From Bacteroidales bacterium (GTDB lineage Bacteria; Bacteroidota; Bacteroidia; Bacteroidales; F082): DNA of 64,000 bases. Location of the stretch: positions 1 to 64,000 of the forward strand of contig JAQVLA010000013.1 of NCBI GenBank assembly GCA_028704385.1, written 5' to 3'. Position numbers and translations under genes: made by a program. Positions 46,817 through 54,173 of the stretch are shown piece after piece (position 1 is the stretch's first letter; every line of letters starts with the position of its first letter). The notes below the pieces were generated by a model. That model made no database searches. It was not told where the DNA came from and saw only the letters and a list, made by a program, of their open reading frames with translations.

Positions 46817-47217
46817 CAGATTTTGGTTTTCATGTGATTATAAAACGCTTTCAACAACGGAAAATATTCTTCGACGATGTTTTTATATTCCTGCTCCAAA
46901 ATAATTTCCATATAAGTATGCACTGTTTTATTCCGGCTTTCAATCATCTTCATCCAACTATTTCCATGTGATATCAGACCTTTATTAAACGCTTCCCTTG
47001 TAGCTGATCTTGAACCTGTTATACCACTAATACCTTCATATTCCAAAAAATCTTTCATCACTTTCCAGGCTAATTCATGGGTGAATTCAAAACGTTGAAT
47101 TGTTCCTTCTTTTTCCAGATCAGATAGTTTACCCGATAATTCGACAGCTCTTTTAAACTGTTCAAATGCTTGTTCAAAATTCTGAAAGCGTTGCTTCCAG
47201 CGAATATCTGCTTCCAT
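46816..47217 (-). CDS. HEPN-domain toxin (HepT / HI0074-like)
   Basis: A 133-residue all-alpha HEPN protein of the nucleotidyltransferase substrate-binding (HI0074) family, from the ATG at 47217 (a TTG at 47229 is less likely). The RX4HXY ribonuclease motif is complete: Arg95, His100 and Tyr102 in SRNKTVHTYM, Tyr102 being the residue AMPylated in homologues. QRFEFTHELAWKVMKDFLE and GSRSATREAF are the conserved family blocks. Together with the MNT gene it forms a type VII toxin-antitoxin pair. The order is toxin first. The promoter lies in a palindromic region shared with the divergent oxidoreductase gene. Confidence 0.88.
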   Translation of the reverse strand: MEADIRWKQRFQNFEQAFEQFKRAVELSGKLSDLEKEGTIQRFEFTHELAWKVMKDFLEYEGISGITGSRSATREAFNKGLISHGNSWMKMIESRNKTVHTYMEIILEQEYKNIVEEYFPLLKAFYNHMKTKI

Positions 47218-47239
47218 ATCTTCAATCAATTTAGTTTAT

Positions 47240-47278
47240 CAAAAGTAAGGTATTTACGGTAAACCTTCCTTACTTTTG
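47240..47278. promoter_or_regulatory. Symmetric divergent promoter region within an inverted repeat
   Basis: AAAAGTAAGG (47241-47250) and CCTTACTTTT (47268-47277) are perfect 10-base inverted repeats, 17 bases apart, with an inner TTTAC/GTAAA pair. Each arm, with one more base, contains TACTTTTG reading outward: 47271-47278 on the plus strand toward the oxidoreductase gene and 47247-47240 on the minus strand toward the HEPN gene. Both are exact TAnnTTTG -7 boxes. Confidence 0.65.
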
Positions 47279-47284
47279 TATTGT

Positions 47285-48274
47285 ATGCTTATTAATTGGG
47301 GAATATTGGGATTAGGCAAAGTAGCCGAAAAATTCGTTGCCGATTTGCTCCTCTCAAAGGATGCAAAACTTGCGGCTGTGGCTTCGCGCGATAAAACCAA
47401 TGCCGAAGCTTTTGGAAAAAAATTTCATGCGTTATACTATTACGATTCTTATGATGCTTTGGTGCAAAACCCTGAAATTGATGTAGTTTATATCGCCACA
47501 CCACATAGCTTTCATTTTGAGCACACTATGCTCTGCCTCAAAAATGGCAAATCCGTTCTCTGTGAAAAACCCATGGGAATGAATTTTGGAGAGGTGAATG
47601 CCATGATTACAGAAGCAACTAAACGAAAGCTTTTCCTGATGGAAGCCATGTGGACGCGTTTTATTCCTGCAACCGAAAAACTGATCCTTTTACTTCAGGA
47701 AAAAATAATCGGTGAAATATCCTTTATCCGTGCCGACTTTGGTTTCAGATCAACAGCAGCGCCCGAAAGCAGGGTTTTCAACAAAGCCCTTGGTGGTGGT
47801 GCACTGCTGGATATTGGTATTTATCCCCTCTACCTCAGCCTGATCACCCTGGGAGTTCCATCCGAAATCAAAGCTGTGGCCAGAAAAACAAATCAAGGTG
47901 TTGACAGTTTTAGTGCACAGCTTTTAAGCTATGCCGATCGCACAAAAGCAATGCTCGAATCCACTACAGAGGCTAATACTCCTGTTGAAGCCACAATCTA
48001 TGGAAGTAAAGGAACAATAAGGCTTTTCAGCAGATTTCATCATTGCGAACGAATTGCGATACAATTGCATGAAAAATCAGAAGAAATCATTCACATCCCT
48101 TATGTTGGCAATGGTTATTTTCATGAAATAGAAGAAGTAAATCATTGTTTGCTTGCCAATGCAATAGAAAGCACTAAAATGCCTCATCAAATGAGTTTAA
48201 ACCTGATCAAATTGATGGATGAAATCAGAAAACAAACAGATTTACATTATCCTGCTGATGATAGAGTTTTATAG
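47285..48274 (+). CDS. Gfo/Idh/MocA-family NAD(P)-dependent oxidoreductase
   Basis: A 329-residue protein with an N-terminal Rossmann domain (NWGILGLGKVAEKFVADLL, then VYIATPHSFHFEHTMLCLKNGKSVLCEKPMG) and the C-terminal GFO/IDH domain (GGALLDIGIYPLYLS). The EKP motif with the catalytic-type Lys and the dehydrogenase layout resemble trans-1,2-dihydrobenzene-1,2-diol/D-xylose dehydrogenase relatives; the substrate is unknown. The ATG at 47285 lies only seven bases after the -7 box, so the transcript may be leaderless. Confidence 0.9.
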   Translation: MLINWGILGLGKVAEKFVADLLLSKDAKLAAVASRDKTNAEAFGKKFHALYYYDSYDALVQNPEIDVVYIATPHSFHFEHTMLCLKNGKSVLCEKPMGMNFGEVNAMITEATKRKLFLMEAMWTRFIPATEKLILLLQEKIIGEISFIRADFGFRSTAAPESRVFNKALGGGALLDIGIYPLYLSLITLGVPSEIKAVARKTNQGVDSFSAQLLSYADRTKAMLESTTEANTPVEATIYGSKGTIRLFSRFHHCERIAIQLHEKSEEIIHIPYVGNGYFHEIEEVNHCLLANAIESTKMPHQMSLNLIKLMDEIRKQTDLHYPADDRVL

Positions 48275-48301
48275 TCAGGAAAGGCCGCTAATTCATTGTT
48301 T

Positions 48302-48817
48302 TCAAGCGACTTTTGGCAGCTCCACCTCAATATCTTTCAAAAAATCGAGTTGATCGTAAAGCATTGGCGCCACACTTTCGATGGTTTCATAAAACATCGA
48401 ACTTTTGCGGGTTTTTTCATCAATCAGATTACTGCCAAAACCAATGTAATTGAGCAGCATAATTAACAGACTTAAAATCAACATCCCCTTCAGCACGCCA
48501 AAAACTCCACCAGCCAGTTTATTCAAAAACCCAAGCAACAAAATATCAATCACTTTTTCGAGTAATCTGCCCACTGTTACTACACCTATCACCACCAAAA
48601 TAAAGGTGAGTACAAAGGCAATAAGCGACAGATACTTTTTACCCACACTGAAGTATTTCACCAGAAATTCTGCTGTTACATCAGAGAAATACATGGCAGC
48701 ATAAATGCCCAGCACCAGCGCAGCAAGCGAGGCTAACTCGATCACAAGACCTTTGGTAAATCCCTTGTAAGCAAACCAGGCCAGCATAAGCGCGATAATT
48801 AAATCAATGTAATTCAT
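48302..48817 (-). CDS. CvpA-family membrane protein
   Basis: About 171 residues from the ATG at 48817 (an in-frame extension upstream would overlap mlaF). Four membrane helices, starting MNYIDLIIALMLAWFAYKGF, with GLVIELASLAALVLGIYAA and the conserved GVFGVLKGMLILSLLI helix. CvpA proteins affect envelope integrity and bile resistance in enterobacteria; the mechanism is unresolved. The gene follows the phospholipid-transport ATPase by four bases, so it is likely in the mlaEF operon. Confidence 0.88.
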   Translation of the reverse strand: MNYIDLIIALMLAWFAYKGFTKGLVIELASLAALVLGIYAAMYFSDVTAEFLVKYFSVGKKYLSLIAFVLTFILVVIGVVTVGRLLEKVIDILLLGFLNKLAGGVFGVLKGMLILSLLIMLLNYIGFGSNLIDEKTRKSSMFYETIESVAPMLYDQLDFLKDIEVELPKVA

Positions 48818-48821
48818 AAGG

Positions 48822-49568
48822 TTATTTTTTAATGCGTCGTGTGAGTTCTGTCGAAAAAACAAATTCCTGCAACTCAGGATTTTCTTCTTCCAGGATGGTA
48901 TGCATATCTCCCTGCCACCATAGTTGGCCTTTATAGAGAAAATTTATCCGTTGGCCTATTTGCAGCACCGAATTCATATCATGCGTATTGATAACGGTTG
49001 TCATATTATATTCTTCTGTAATCTCGCTAATCAGCGCATCAATCACTTCGGCTGTTTTTGGATCAAGTCCTGAATTGGGCTCATCGCAAAAGAGATACTG
49101 CGGATTATTTGATATGGCCCTGGCAATAGCCACACGCTTCATCATGCCGCCACTTATTTCGGAAGGATAGAGCTTGTTCACGTTTTCAAGATTTACCCGT
49201 TTAAGCACAAAATTTACACGGTCCAGCTTTTCTTCCAGGCTCATGGTGGTGAACATATTCAGCGGAAACATCACATTTTGCTCCACATTAAAGGAGTCGA
49301 ACAAAGCACCTCCCTGAAATAACACGCCCATATCCTTGCGGATATCTTTCTTTTGTTTCTCAGCCAAGCGCGAGAAAGGCCTTTGGTCGAAAATAATTTC
49401 TCCTTCATCAGGATCAATAAGGCCGATGCAGCTTTTCATTAAGACGGTTTTTCCTGAACCACTTTGCCCGATAATAAGATTCGTTTGACCTTTTTCGAAA
49501 ATTGTACTTACATTCTTTAGCACCTGATTATCGCCAAATGTCTTTGAAATATTCTTGACTTCTATCAT
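48822..49568 (-). CDS. mlaF: ABC transporter ATP-binding protein, MlaF family
   Basis: A 248-residue ATPase: Walker A GQSGSGKT at 34-41, signature SGGMMKR, Walker B YLFCDEPNSGLDP, and the switch His in INTHDM. The SGGMMKR signature and the pairing with an MlaE permease place it in the MCE phospholipid-transport family (Mla/Ttg2). Its ATG overlaps the mlaE stop by four bases. No MCE-domain (MlaD) gene is adjacent; it must be elsewhere in the genome. Confidence 0.94.
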   Translation of the reverse strand: MIEVKNISKTFGDNQVLKNVSTIFEKGQTNLIIGQSGSGKTVLMKSCIGLIDPDEGEIIFDQRPFSRLAEKQKKDIRKDMGVLFQGGALFDSFNVEQNVMFPLNMFTTMSLEEKLDRVNFVLKRVNLENVNKLYPSEISGGMMKRVAIARAISNNPQYLFCDEPNSGLDPKTAEVIDALISEITEEYNMTTVINTHDMNSVLQIGQRINFLYKGQLWWQGDMHTILEEENPELQEFVFSTELTRRIKK

Positions 49569-50299
49569 ATCAGCAATAATTGAGTGAGGATCAAATCAAA
49601 AAATATAATCAAAATACTGCTGTAAACCACAGCTTTTGTGCTGGCTGCTCCAACCTCAACCGAACCACCTTTGATACTATAACCCAGATAACCAGAAACG
49701 GAAGAAATAATGAAAGCAAAAACCACTGTTTTGATGATGGCATAGGTCACGGTAAAAGGTTCGAACCAGCCTCGCAAACCCATAATAAAATCAGTTGAAG
49801 TGACAACTCCTGTTACGATACAGGCCATCCATCCGCCCCAAATGCCTATAACCATACTAAAAATAATAAGTACGGGATTGAACAACATACTGGCTGTTAT
49901 TTTTGGAAGAATCAGATAGTTAGCCGGATTAACCCCCATCACACGCAAAGCATCAATTTGTTCGGTAACGCGCATCGTCCCAATCTCGGATGCGATTCGT
50001 GAACCCACTTTTCCAGCTAAAATTAAACTGATAATCGTAGGTGAAAACTCCAAAATCATCATTTGTCGCGTGGTGAAACCAACCATCGTCAAAGGAATGA
50101 GAGGAGAATCGATATTATAAGCTGTTTGAATAGCAACAATTGCACCTGTAAATATGGAAATAATTACAACAATACCAATCGAATCGGTCCCCAAGCCAAC
50201 AAATTCAGTCAACAGCCGGCTCCTGAATACCGGTCCTTTATCAGGCCGTTTAAAAATTTCGACCAATAAAATAAGGTATTCACCCAGCATTTTCAGCAT
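49565..50299 (-). CDS. mlaE: MlaE-family ABC permease
   Basis: A 244-residue permease with five or six membrane helices. The conserved MlaE block is seen in SIFTGAIVAIQTAYNI, KVGSRIASEIGTMRVTEQIDALRVMGVNP and GYLGYSIKGGSVEVGAASTKAVV. The ATG at 50299 (or 50290) matches the family start; the open frame further upstream overlaps the purN promoter and is not plausible. With MlaF it forms the inner-membrane core of a phospholipid transporter that maintains outer-membrane asymmetry. Confidence 0.93.
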   Translation of the reverse strand: MLKMLGEYLILLVEIFKRPDKGPVFRSRLLTEFVGLGTDSIGIVVIISIFTGAIVAIQTAYNIDSPLIPLTMVGFTTRQMMILEFSPTIISLILAGKVGSRIASEIGTMRVTEQIDALRVMGVNPANYLILPKITASMLFNPVLIIFSMVIGIWGGWMACIVTGVVTSTDFIMGLRGWFEPFTVTYAIIKTVVFAFIISSVSGYLGYSIKGGSVEVGAASTKAVVYSSILIIFFDLILTQLLLI

Positions 50300-50365
50300 A
50301 GCGAAAGATTTTATTGTTTTGAAAAGTAAAAGTACAATTTTTATGTAAGTAAGCGTTTGATGTTT

Positions 50366-50381
50366 TTTCACCCCGGTGAAA
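50366..50381. promoter_or_regulatory. Inverted repeat between mlaE and purN
   Basis: TTTCACC (50366-50372) and GGTGAAA (50375-50381) flank two C residues. It lies 32 bases upstream of the purN -7 box and 67 bases before mlaE. The core resembles the palindrome at 41868-41879. Confidence 0.35.
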
Positions 50382-50412
50382 CAACAAATAATAATAAACG
50401 TAAGAATTAGCC

Positions 50413-50420
50413 TATTTTTG
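50413..50420 (+). promoter_or_regulatory. -7 promoter box of purN
   Basis: TATTTTTG is an exact TAnnTTTG match with only four bases between it and the purN ATG at 50425, which predicts a leaderless or nearly leaderless transcript. Confidence 0.5.
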
Positions 50421-50424
50421 CTCC

Positions 50425-50991
50425 ATGACACGATTGGCAATTTTTGTCTCAGGAAGTGGTACCAATATGGAGCGTATCTCCACATATTTTAAAGATCATT
50501 CAAAGATCAAAGTGAGTATCGTTGTGTGCAATAATCCGGAAGCAGGAGCCATTGCCAGAGCTAATTTACTTGATATCCCGGTGTTGATGATCGATAAACA
50601 CAGCTTCAAAAATCCTGAAATACTGCTTGAGGAGTTGTACAAAAATCACATAAACTGGATTATCCTTGCAGGTTTTTTATGGTTGATCCCAAAAGTTTTT
50701 ATTCAGGCTTTTCCAAATAAAATTATTAATATCCATCCCGCGCTTTTGCCAGCTTATGGAGGAAAAGGGATGTACGGAGAGAAGGTTCATCAGGCTGTAA
50801 TCAAAAATGGTGAAAAACAGTCTGGTATCACCATTCATTTTGTAAATGAACAGTATGATGCCGGCGCGATTATTTTTCAGCAACAACTTGAAATACAATC
50901 CGATGAAACACCTTCAAGTCTGGCACAACGCATCCATCAACTTGAATACAAATATTATCCGGAAGTAATTGAAAAAGTTGTTTTGTCGTAA
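50425..50991 (+). CDS. purN: Phosphoribosylglycinamide formyltransferase
   Basis: A 188-residue PurN-type enzyme that transfers the formyl group of 10-formyl-THF to GAR in purine synthesis. Seen: LAIFVSGSGTNMERI (phosphate-binding loop), NIHPALLPAYGGKGMYG with the catalytic His, SGITIHFVNEQYDAGAII with the catalytic Asp, and the substrate-loop AGFLWLIPK. Length is normal. It stands alone, without other purine genes. Confidence 0.95.
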   Translation: MTRLAIFVSGSGTNMERISTYFKDHSKIKVSIVVCNNPEAGAIARANLLDIPVLMIDKHSFKNPEILLEELYKNHINWIILAGFLWLIPKVFIQAFPNKIINIHPALLPAYGGKGMYGEKVHQAVIKNGEKQSGITIHFVNEQYDAGAIIFQQQLEIQSDETPSSLAQRIHQLEYKYYPEVIEKVVLS

Positions 50992-51003
50992 AAAACAGCC
51001 CTG

Positions 51004-51195
51004 TCAGGATTCGGATGGTATAACAATCCAGCAGATGATATAGGCCAAAATCCCGGCTCCACCCAACAAGGTAAAAAGTACCCAAATCAGACGAACAATC
51101 GTGGGATCGATGTTGAAATAAGTGGACATTCCATAACAAACGCCACCCAACACTTTGTTGGTAGCCGAGCGATACAAACGTTTTACATTATTCAT
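51004..51195 (-). CDS. PspC-domain mini-protein
   Basis: A 63-residue protein from the ATG at 51195, consisting of one PspC domain: KRLYRSATNKVLGGVCYGMS, STYFNIDPTIVRLIWVL and a membrane helix LLGGAGILAYIICWIVIPS. PspC domains occur in the phage-shock response and in envelope-stress regulators. The open frame upstream overlaps dnaG and is not part of the gene. It is divergent from dnaG and convergent with purN. Confidence 0.85.
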   Translation of the reverse strand: MNNVKRLYRSATNKVLGGVCYGMSTYFNIDPTIVRLIWVLFTLLGGAGILAYIICWIVIPSES

Positions 51196-51264
51196 GGTAT
51201 CATACAATTTGGAGCAAGCTAAATTACGACATCTTTTTGTAATTTCGCAACAAACATTTTCAAC

Positions 51265-53208
51265 TTGATACCACAAAATACCGTAGCCAGCATCCTCGAA
51301 TCCGCACGGATCGAAGAGGTTGTGGGTGAGTTTGTAAGCCTCAAGCGAAGAGGTAGTAACCTGATCGGACTTTGTCCGTTTCATCAGGAAAAAACACCTT
51401 CGTTCACGGTATCGCCTTCAAAAGGAATTTTTAAATGTTTCGGATGCGGCAAGGCGGGCGATTCGGCACGCTTCATCATGGAGCACGAACATTATTCCTA
51501 TCCTGAAGCTTTGCGCTATCTGGCCAAAAAATACAATATCGAAATAGAAGAGCGCGAACCAACCGCAGAAGAACTGATGGCTCAAAACGAACGCGAAAAG
51601 ATGTTTAATGTAAACACTTTTGCGCAGCATTTTTTTAGCCAATCACTTTTCGAAACAGAAGAAGGACGGGCTGTTGGGCTGAGTTACTTTAAAGAGCGCG
51701 ACTTCAGGGAAGCAACAATAAAAAAGTTTCAACTGGGTTACAATCCTGATGGAAGAGATGTTTTTAGTCAACATGCCGTAAAAAATGGATACAGCCTGGA
51801 TGTGTTACTAAAAACAGGACTTAGCACAGGCAACGATGAACGTTTTTATGATCGGTTTCAGGCCAGGGTTATTTTTCCAATCCACAACCTCACCGGAAAA
51901 GTAATTGGTTTTGGAGGACGTATTCTTCATTCTGACAAATCAAAGGCAAAATACCTCAATTCTCCCGAATCAGAGATCTACAACAAGAGTAAAACGCTTT
52001 ACGGGATTTACTTTGCCAAAAATGCCATTAGCCGCCAGGATCAATGCTTGCTGGTGGAAGGGTATACAGATGTGATTAGTATGCATCAGGCTGGAATTGA
52101 AAATGTTGTGGCAAGTTCAGGGACTTCACTCACAACCGATCAAATCCGCCTGATCAGGCGCTACACCCAAAACATCACCATACTTTATGATGGCGACAAA
52201 GCCGGTATCAGTGCTTCGCTACGGGGTACTGATATGATTTTGGAAGAAGGCATGAATGTGCGTGTGGTAGTGCTTCCCGAGGGGGAAGACCCTGATTCTT
52301 TTGTACGAAAAACCCGCACAGCAGAGGTGGAAGCGTTTATCCAAAAACAATCCAAAGATTTCATCAGTTTTAAAACTGACCTGCTTTTAAAAGAAAGTGC
52401 CAATGATCCGATACGAAAAGCCGGTTTGGTAAAGGAAATCGTGCACACCATTTCGCTTATTCCCGATCCTATTTATCGCACGGTTTATATCAAAGAATGC
52501 AGCCGCATGTTGGATGTTGCCGAAAACACCCTGATGAATGAGCTGAATAAGTTGTTGCGTCAAAAGCTGAAAAAAGATCTTGGAACAGTAATACCTGAAC
52601 CTCCTCCTGAACAATTACAACAAGAAGAAGCCAAAAATCAGGAAGAAGAACAACCTCCCGGATTTCATCAGGAGCGCGAGTTGGTGAAGTTGTTATTGCA
52701 TTATGCCAACGAACAAATTACGCAAAAAACACAGGATGAATTTGGCTTTCCGGTAGAATACAACGAATCGGTAGCAGCTTTTGTGATCAACGACTTAAAA
52801 AATGATCAGTTACGGTTTCTGGATGCCACACATCAAAAAATACTGGATGCTTTTACTCATTCGCTTGACAGAGGTTTAATACCTGATACAATCGCTTTTG
52901 TTTCAAGCCCTGAACCCGATATCGCACTACTGGCCAGCGACTTATTAAGTACGCCATATGAATTGCACAACTGGAAGCGGAAAAATATTTTTGTTAAAAC
53001 CGAACTGGAAGTGCTTCCGGATATGCTTAACAATGCCTTGCTGATGTATAAAAAAAAGATTTTAGAGTCGCGCAGGGATCTGCTTAATACACAGATAAAA
53101 GCCGAAAATGATCACAAAAAGCAACTGGCGATGATACATCAAAAAATGAAAATTGAAAATAAGCTGATTATCATCAATGGTATTCTGGGATCGGTTATTA
53201 CGAAATAG
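51265..53208 (+). CDS. dnaG: DNA primase
   Basis: A 647-residue primase that makes RNA primers at the replication fork. The N-terminal zinc ribbon has Cys37, His40, Cys58 and Cys61; the TOPRIM core has LLVEGYTDVISMHQAG and ILYDGDKAGISASLRG; the C-terminal third is the DnaB-binding region. The start is a TTG at 51265, as no ATG is available before IPQNTVASILESARIEEVV, the conserved beginning of DnaG in this phylum. Not part of an rpsU-dnaG-rpoD operon here. It converges on the RNA-like transcription unit at 53226-53600. Confidence 0.96.
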   Translation: MIPQNTVASILESARIEEVVGEFVSLKRRGSNLIGLCPFHQEKTPSFTVSPSKGIFKCFGCGKAGDSARFIMEHEHYSYPEALRYLAKKYNIEIEEREPTAEELMAQNEREKMFNVNTFAQHFFSQSLFETEEGRAVGLSYFKERDFREATIKKFQLGYNPDGRDVFSQHAVKNGYSLDVLLKTGLSTGNDERFYDRFQARVIFPIHNLTGKVIGFGGRILHSDKSKAKYLNSPESEIYNKSKTLYGIYFAKNAISRQDQCLLVEGYTDVISMHQAGIENVVASSGTSLTTDQIRLIRRYTQNITILYDGDKAGISASLRGTDMILEEGMNVRVVVLPEGEDPDSFVRKTRTAEVEAFIQKQSKDFISFKTDLLLKESANDPIRKAGLVKEIVHTISLIPDPIYRTVYIKECSRMLDVAENTLMNELNKLLRQKLKKDLGTVIPEPPPEQLQQEEAKNQEEEQPPGFHQERELVKLLLHYANEQITQKTQDEFGFPVEYNESVAAFVINDLKNDQLRFLDATHQKILDAFTHSLDRGLIPDTIAFVSSPEPDIALLASDLLSTPYELHNWKRKNIFVKTELEVLPDMLNNALLMYKKKILESRRDLLNTQIKAENDHKKQLAMIHQKMKIENKLIIINGILGSVITK

Positions 53209-53225
53209 AATCCAAAATCCGGGCA

Positions 53226-53271
53226 TAAAAAAACCGGAAACCCATTCTTTTGATCGAATTGACTTCCGGTT
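53226..53271 (-). terminator. Rho-independent terminator of the candidate ncRNA
   Basis: Minus strand: AACCGGAA (53271-53264) pairs with TTCCGGTT (53239-53232), with an inner ATTC/GAAT pair in the loop, followed by TTTTTTAT. The plus strand has no T run, so it acts only on minus-strand transcripts. Confidence 0.85.
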
Positions 53272-53600
53272 CAGCCTTCATCAGCCGTAGCCAACGAATT
53301 CTGGCAAGATAAGCACACGAACTGTTCATTCCGGCTTTCGCCTCCTGAGTCGCCGTATTCGGATTTTGTTTTCTGTTTGTTGCCGTAGCAACGCTCTTAC
53401 TTGCTCACCGATTTTGCGTTTTGACAAATTTAACTCACTTTTCAGCTCGTCATTGTCATCGCATCAGGCTTTGTTGATGCTCCTCAACGACAAAACTTTC
53501 CTCTCGGTGTGTTTTGCCAATTGATGTTGAAACATTTAGAAGAACGCTTTCGCAAGTGATCTTCAAGCTTCTTCATCTTTGCCTTTGATACTTACTTGCT
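53226..53600 (-). ncRNA. Candidate structured non-coding RNA (about 375 nt), unassigned
   Basis: No credible protein gene exists on either strand from 53209 to 53725. On the minus strand a strong promoter (53605-53636) and a strong terminator (53226-53271) delimit about 375 nt. The predicted RNA begins GCAAGUAAG, which can pair with CUUAUCUUGC at 53313-53304 to close about 296 nt. Inside are GCG-GAAA-type (53545-53555) and GGC-GAAA-GCC (53342-53333) tetraloops, a GUUGC-UACG-GCAAC hairpin (53392-53379) and a second UACG hairpin (53294-53281). A 10-mer AGCAAGUAAG occurs twice. GAGGAAAG (53504-53497) and a looped GUAAGAGC (53400-53393) recall two conserved pieces of bacterial RNase P RNA, but other RNase P landmarks are missing. 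tmRNA, 6S and SRP RNA do not fit well. Confidence 0.55.
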
Positions 53601-53604
53601 GACA

Positions 53605-53636
53605 CAAATATAAGCAATTCAGCCGCCCAATGTCAA
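53605..53636 (-). promoter_or_regulatory. Strong promoter of the candidate ncRNA
   Basis: Minus strand: TTGAC at 53636-53632, 19-base spacer, TATATTTG at 53612-53605, an exact TAnnTTTG. It predicts a transcript starting at about 53599-53600. Confidence 0.75.
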
Positions 53637-53676
53637 GGATAATGCTTTCATTCTTATTCACTTTCAATTAACAAAT

Positions 53677-53698
53677 GTTATCAACAATTGTTAATAAC
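53677..53698. repeat. 22-bp near-perfect palindrome with DnaA-box-like halves
   Basis: The palindrome is centred on CAATTG and differs from perfect symmetry at one base pair position. The left half contains TTATCAACA and the inverted right half TTATTAACA, each close to the DnaA box TTATCCACA. It lies between tadA and the ncRNA promoter. As a tadA terminator it would be atypical, since no T run follows. Confidence 0.45.
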
Positions 53699-53725
53699 CT
53701 CTGTAAGTATGAATTTATAAGCTTT

Positions 53726-54172
53726 TTAACGTTTTTGCCTGAAAAACCTTTTTAACAACTCACTACTTTCGTTTTCGAGCAAAGCTTTTTGAATTTCTGT
53801 TTTAGGGTGAAGCAGATTACCAAATCGCTGAAAACCACCTTTAGGATCACCGGCAGCCCATACTACTTTTGCAAACTGTGCATGATACAGCGCTCCGGCA
53901 CACATCGAGCAGGGCTCAAGGGTGACGTAAAGCGTACACTCGTTGAGGTATTTTGCTCCAAAATGATTGGCAGCAGCCGTGATAGCAAGCATTTCGGCAT
54001 GGGCCGTAACATCTTGCAATTGCTCTGTTTGATTGTGTGCCCGCGCAATGATGGTGTTGTTGCAAACCACCACAGCGCCAACAGGAACTTCACCTTCTAA
54101 TTCAGCTTTTGCTGCTTCTTTCAAGGCTTGCTGCATGAAATAAGTATCTGAGAATACAGTGAGTTTTTCCAT
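53726..54172 (-). CDS. tadA: tRNA-specific adenosine deaminase TadA
   Basis: A 148-residue zinc deaminase that converts A34 to inosine in tRNA-Arg. The zinc site and catalytic Glu are His58 and Glu60 in TAHAEML and Cys88/Cys91 in EPCSMCAGAL. VGAVVVCNNTIIARAHNQTE is the substrate-side block of TadA, and DPKGGFQRFGNLL matches its C-terminal part. The start is one base from the upstream symporter stop, so the two may be co-transcribed. Confidence 0.93.
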   Translation of the reverse strand: MEKLTVFSDTYFMQQALKEAAKAELEGEVPVGAVVVCNNTIIARAHNQTEQLQDVTAHAEMLAITAAANHFGAKYLNECTLYVTLEPCSMCAGALYHAQFAKVVWAAGDPKGGFQRFGNLLHPKTEIQKALLENESSELLKRFFRQKR

Positions 54173-54173
54173 A

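Noticed and set aside
47279-47284. TTG at 47276 as start of the oxidoreductase
   Set aside because: It lies inside the exact -7 promoter box; the ATG at 47285 fits the Rossmann-domain start.
50300-50485. N-terminal extension of the MlaE permease
   Set aside because: It overlaps the purN promoter and coding start and lacks family similarity; the ATG at 50299 matches homologues.
51196-51384. N-terminal extension of the PspC-domain protein
   Set aside because: It overlaps dnaG on the other strand and is cysteine-rich noise; the PspC domain starts at the ATG at 51195.
53209-53600. Short frames on the minus strand, such as one starting MKKLEDHLRK and one with MNSSCAYLARIRW
   Set aside because: They are interrupted by stops, overlap each other in different frames, and sit in a sequence dominated by hairpins; RNA is the better explanation, though a decayed gene cannot be completely ruled out.
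53226-53600. Assignment as RNase P RNA, tmRNA, 6S RNA or SRP RNA
   Set aside because: Only two short RNase P-like pieces match, and no tag-coding frame, tRNA-like ends or SRP Alu/S domains are seen; the feature is left unassigned.
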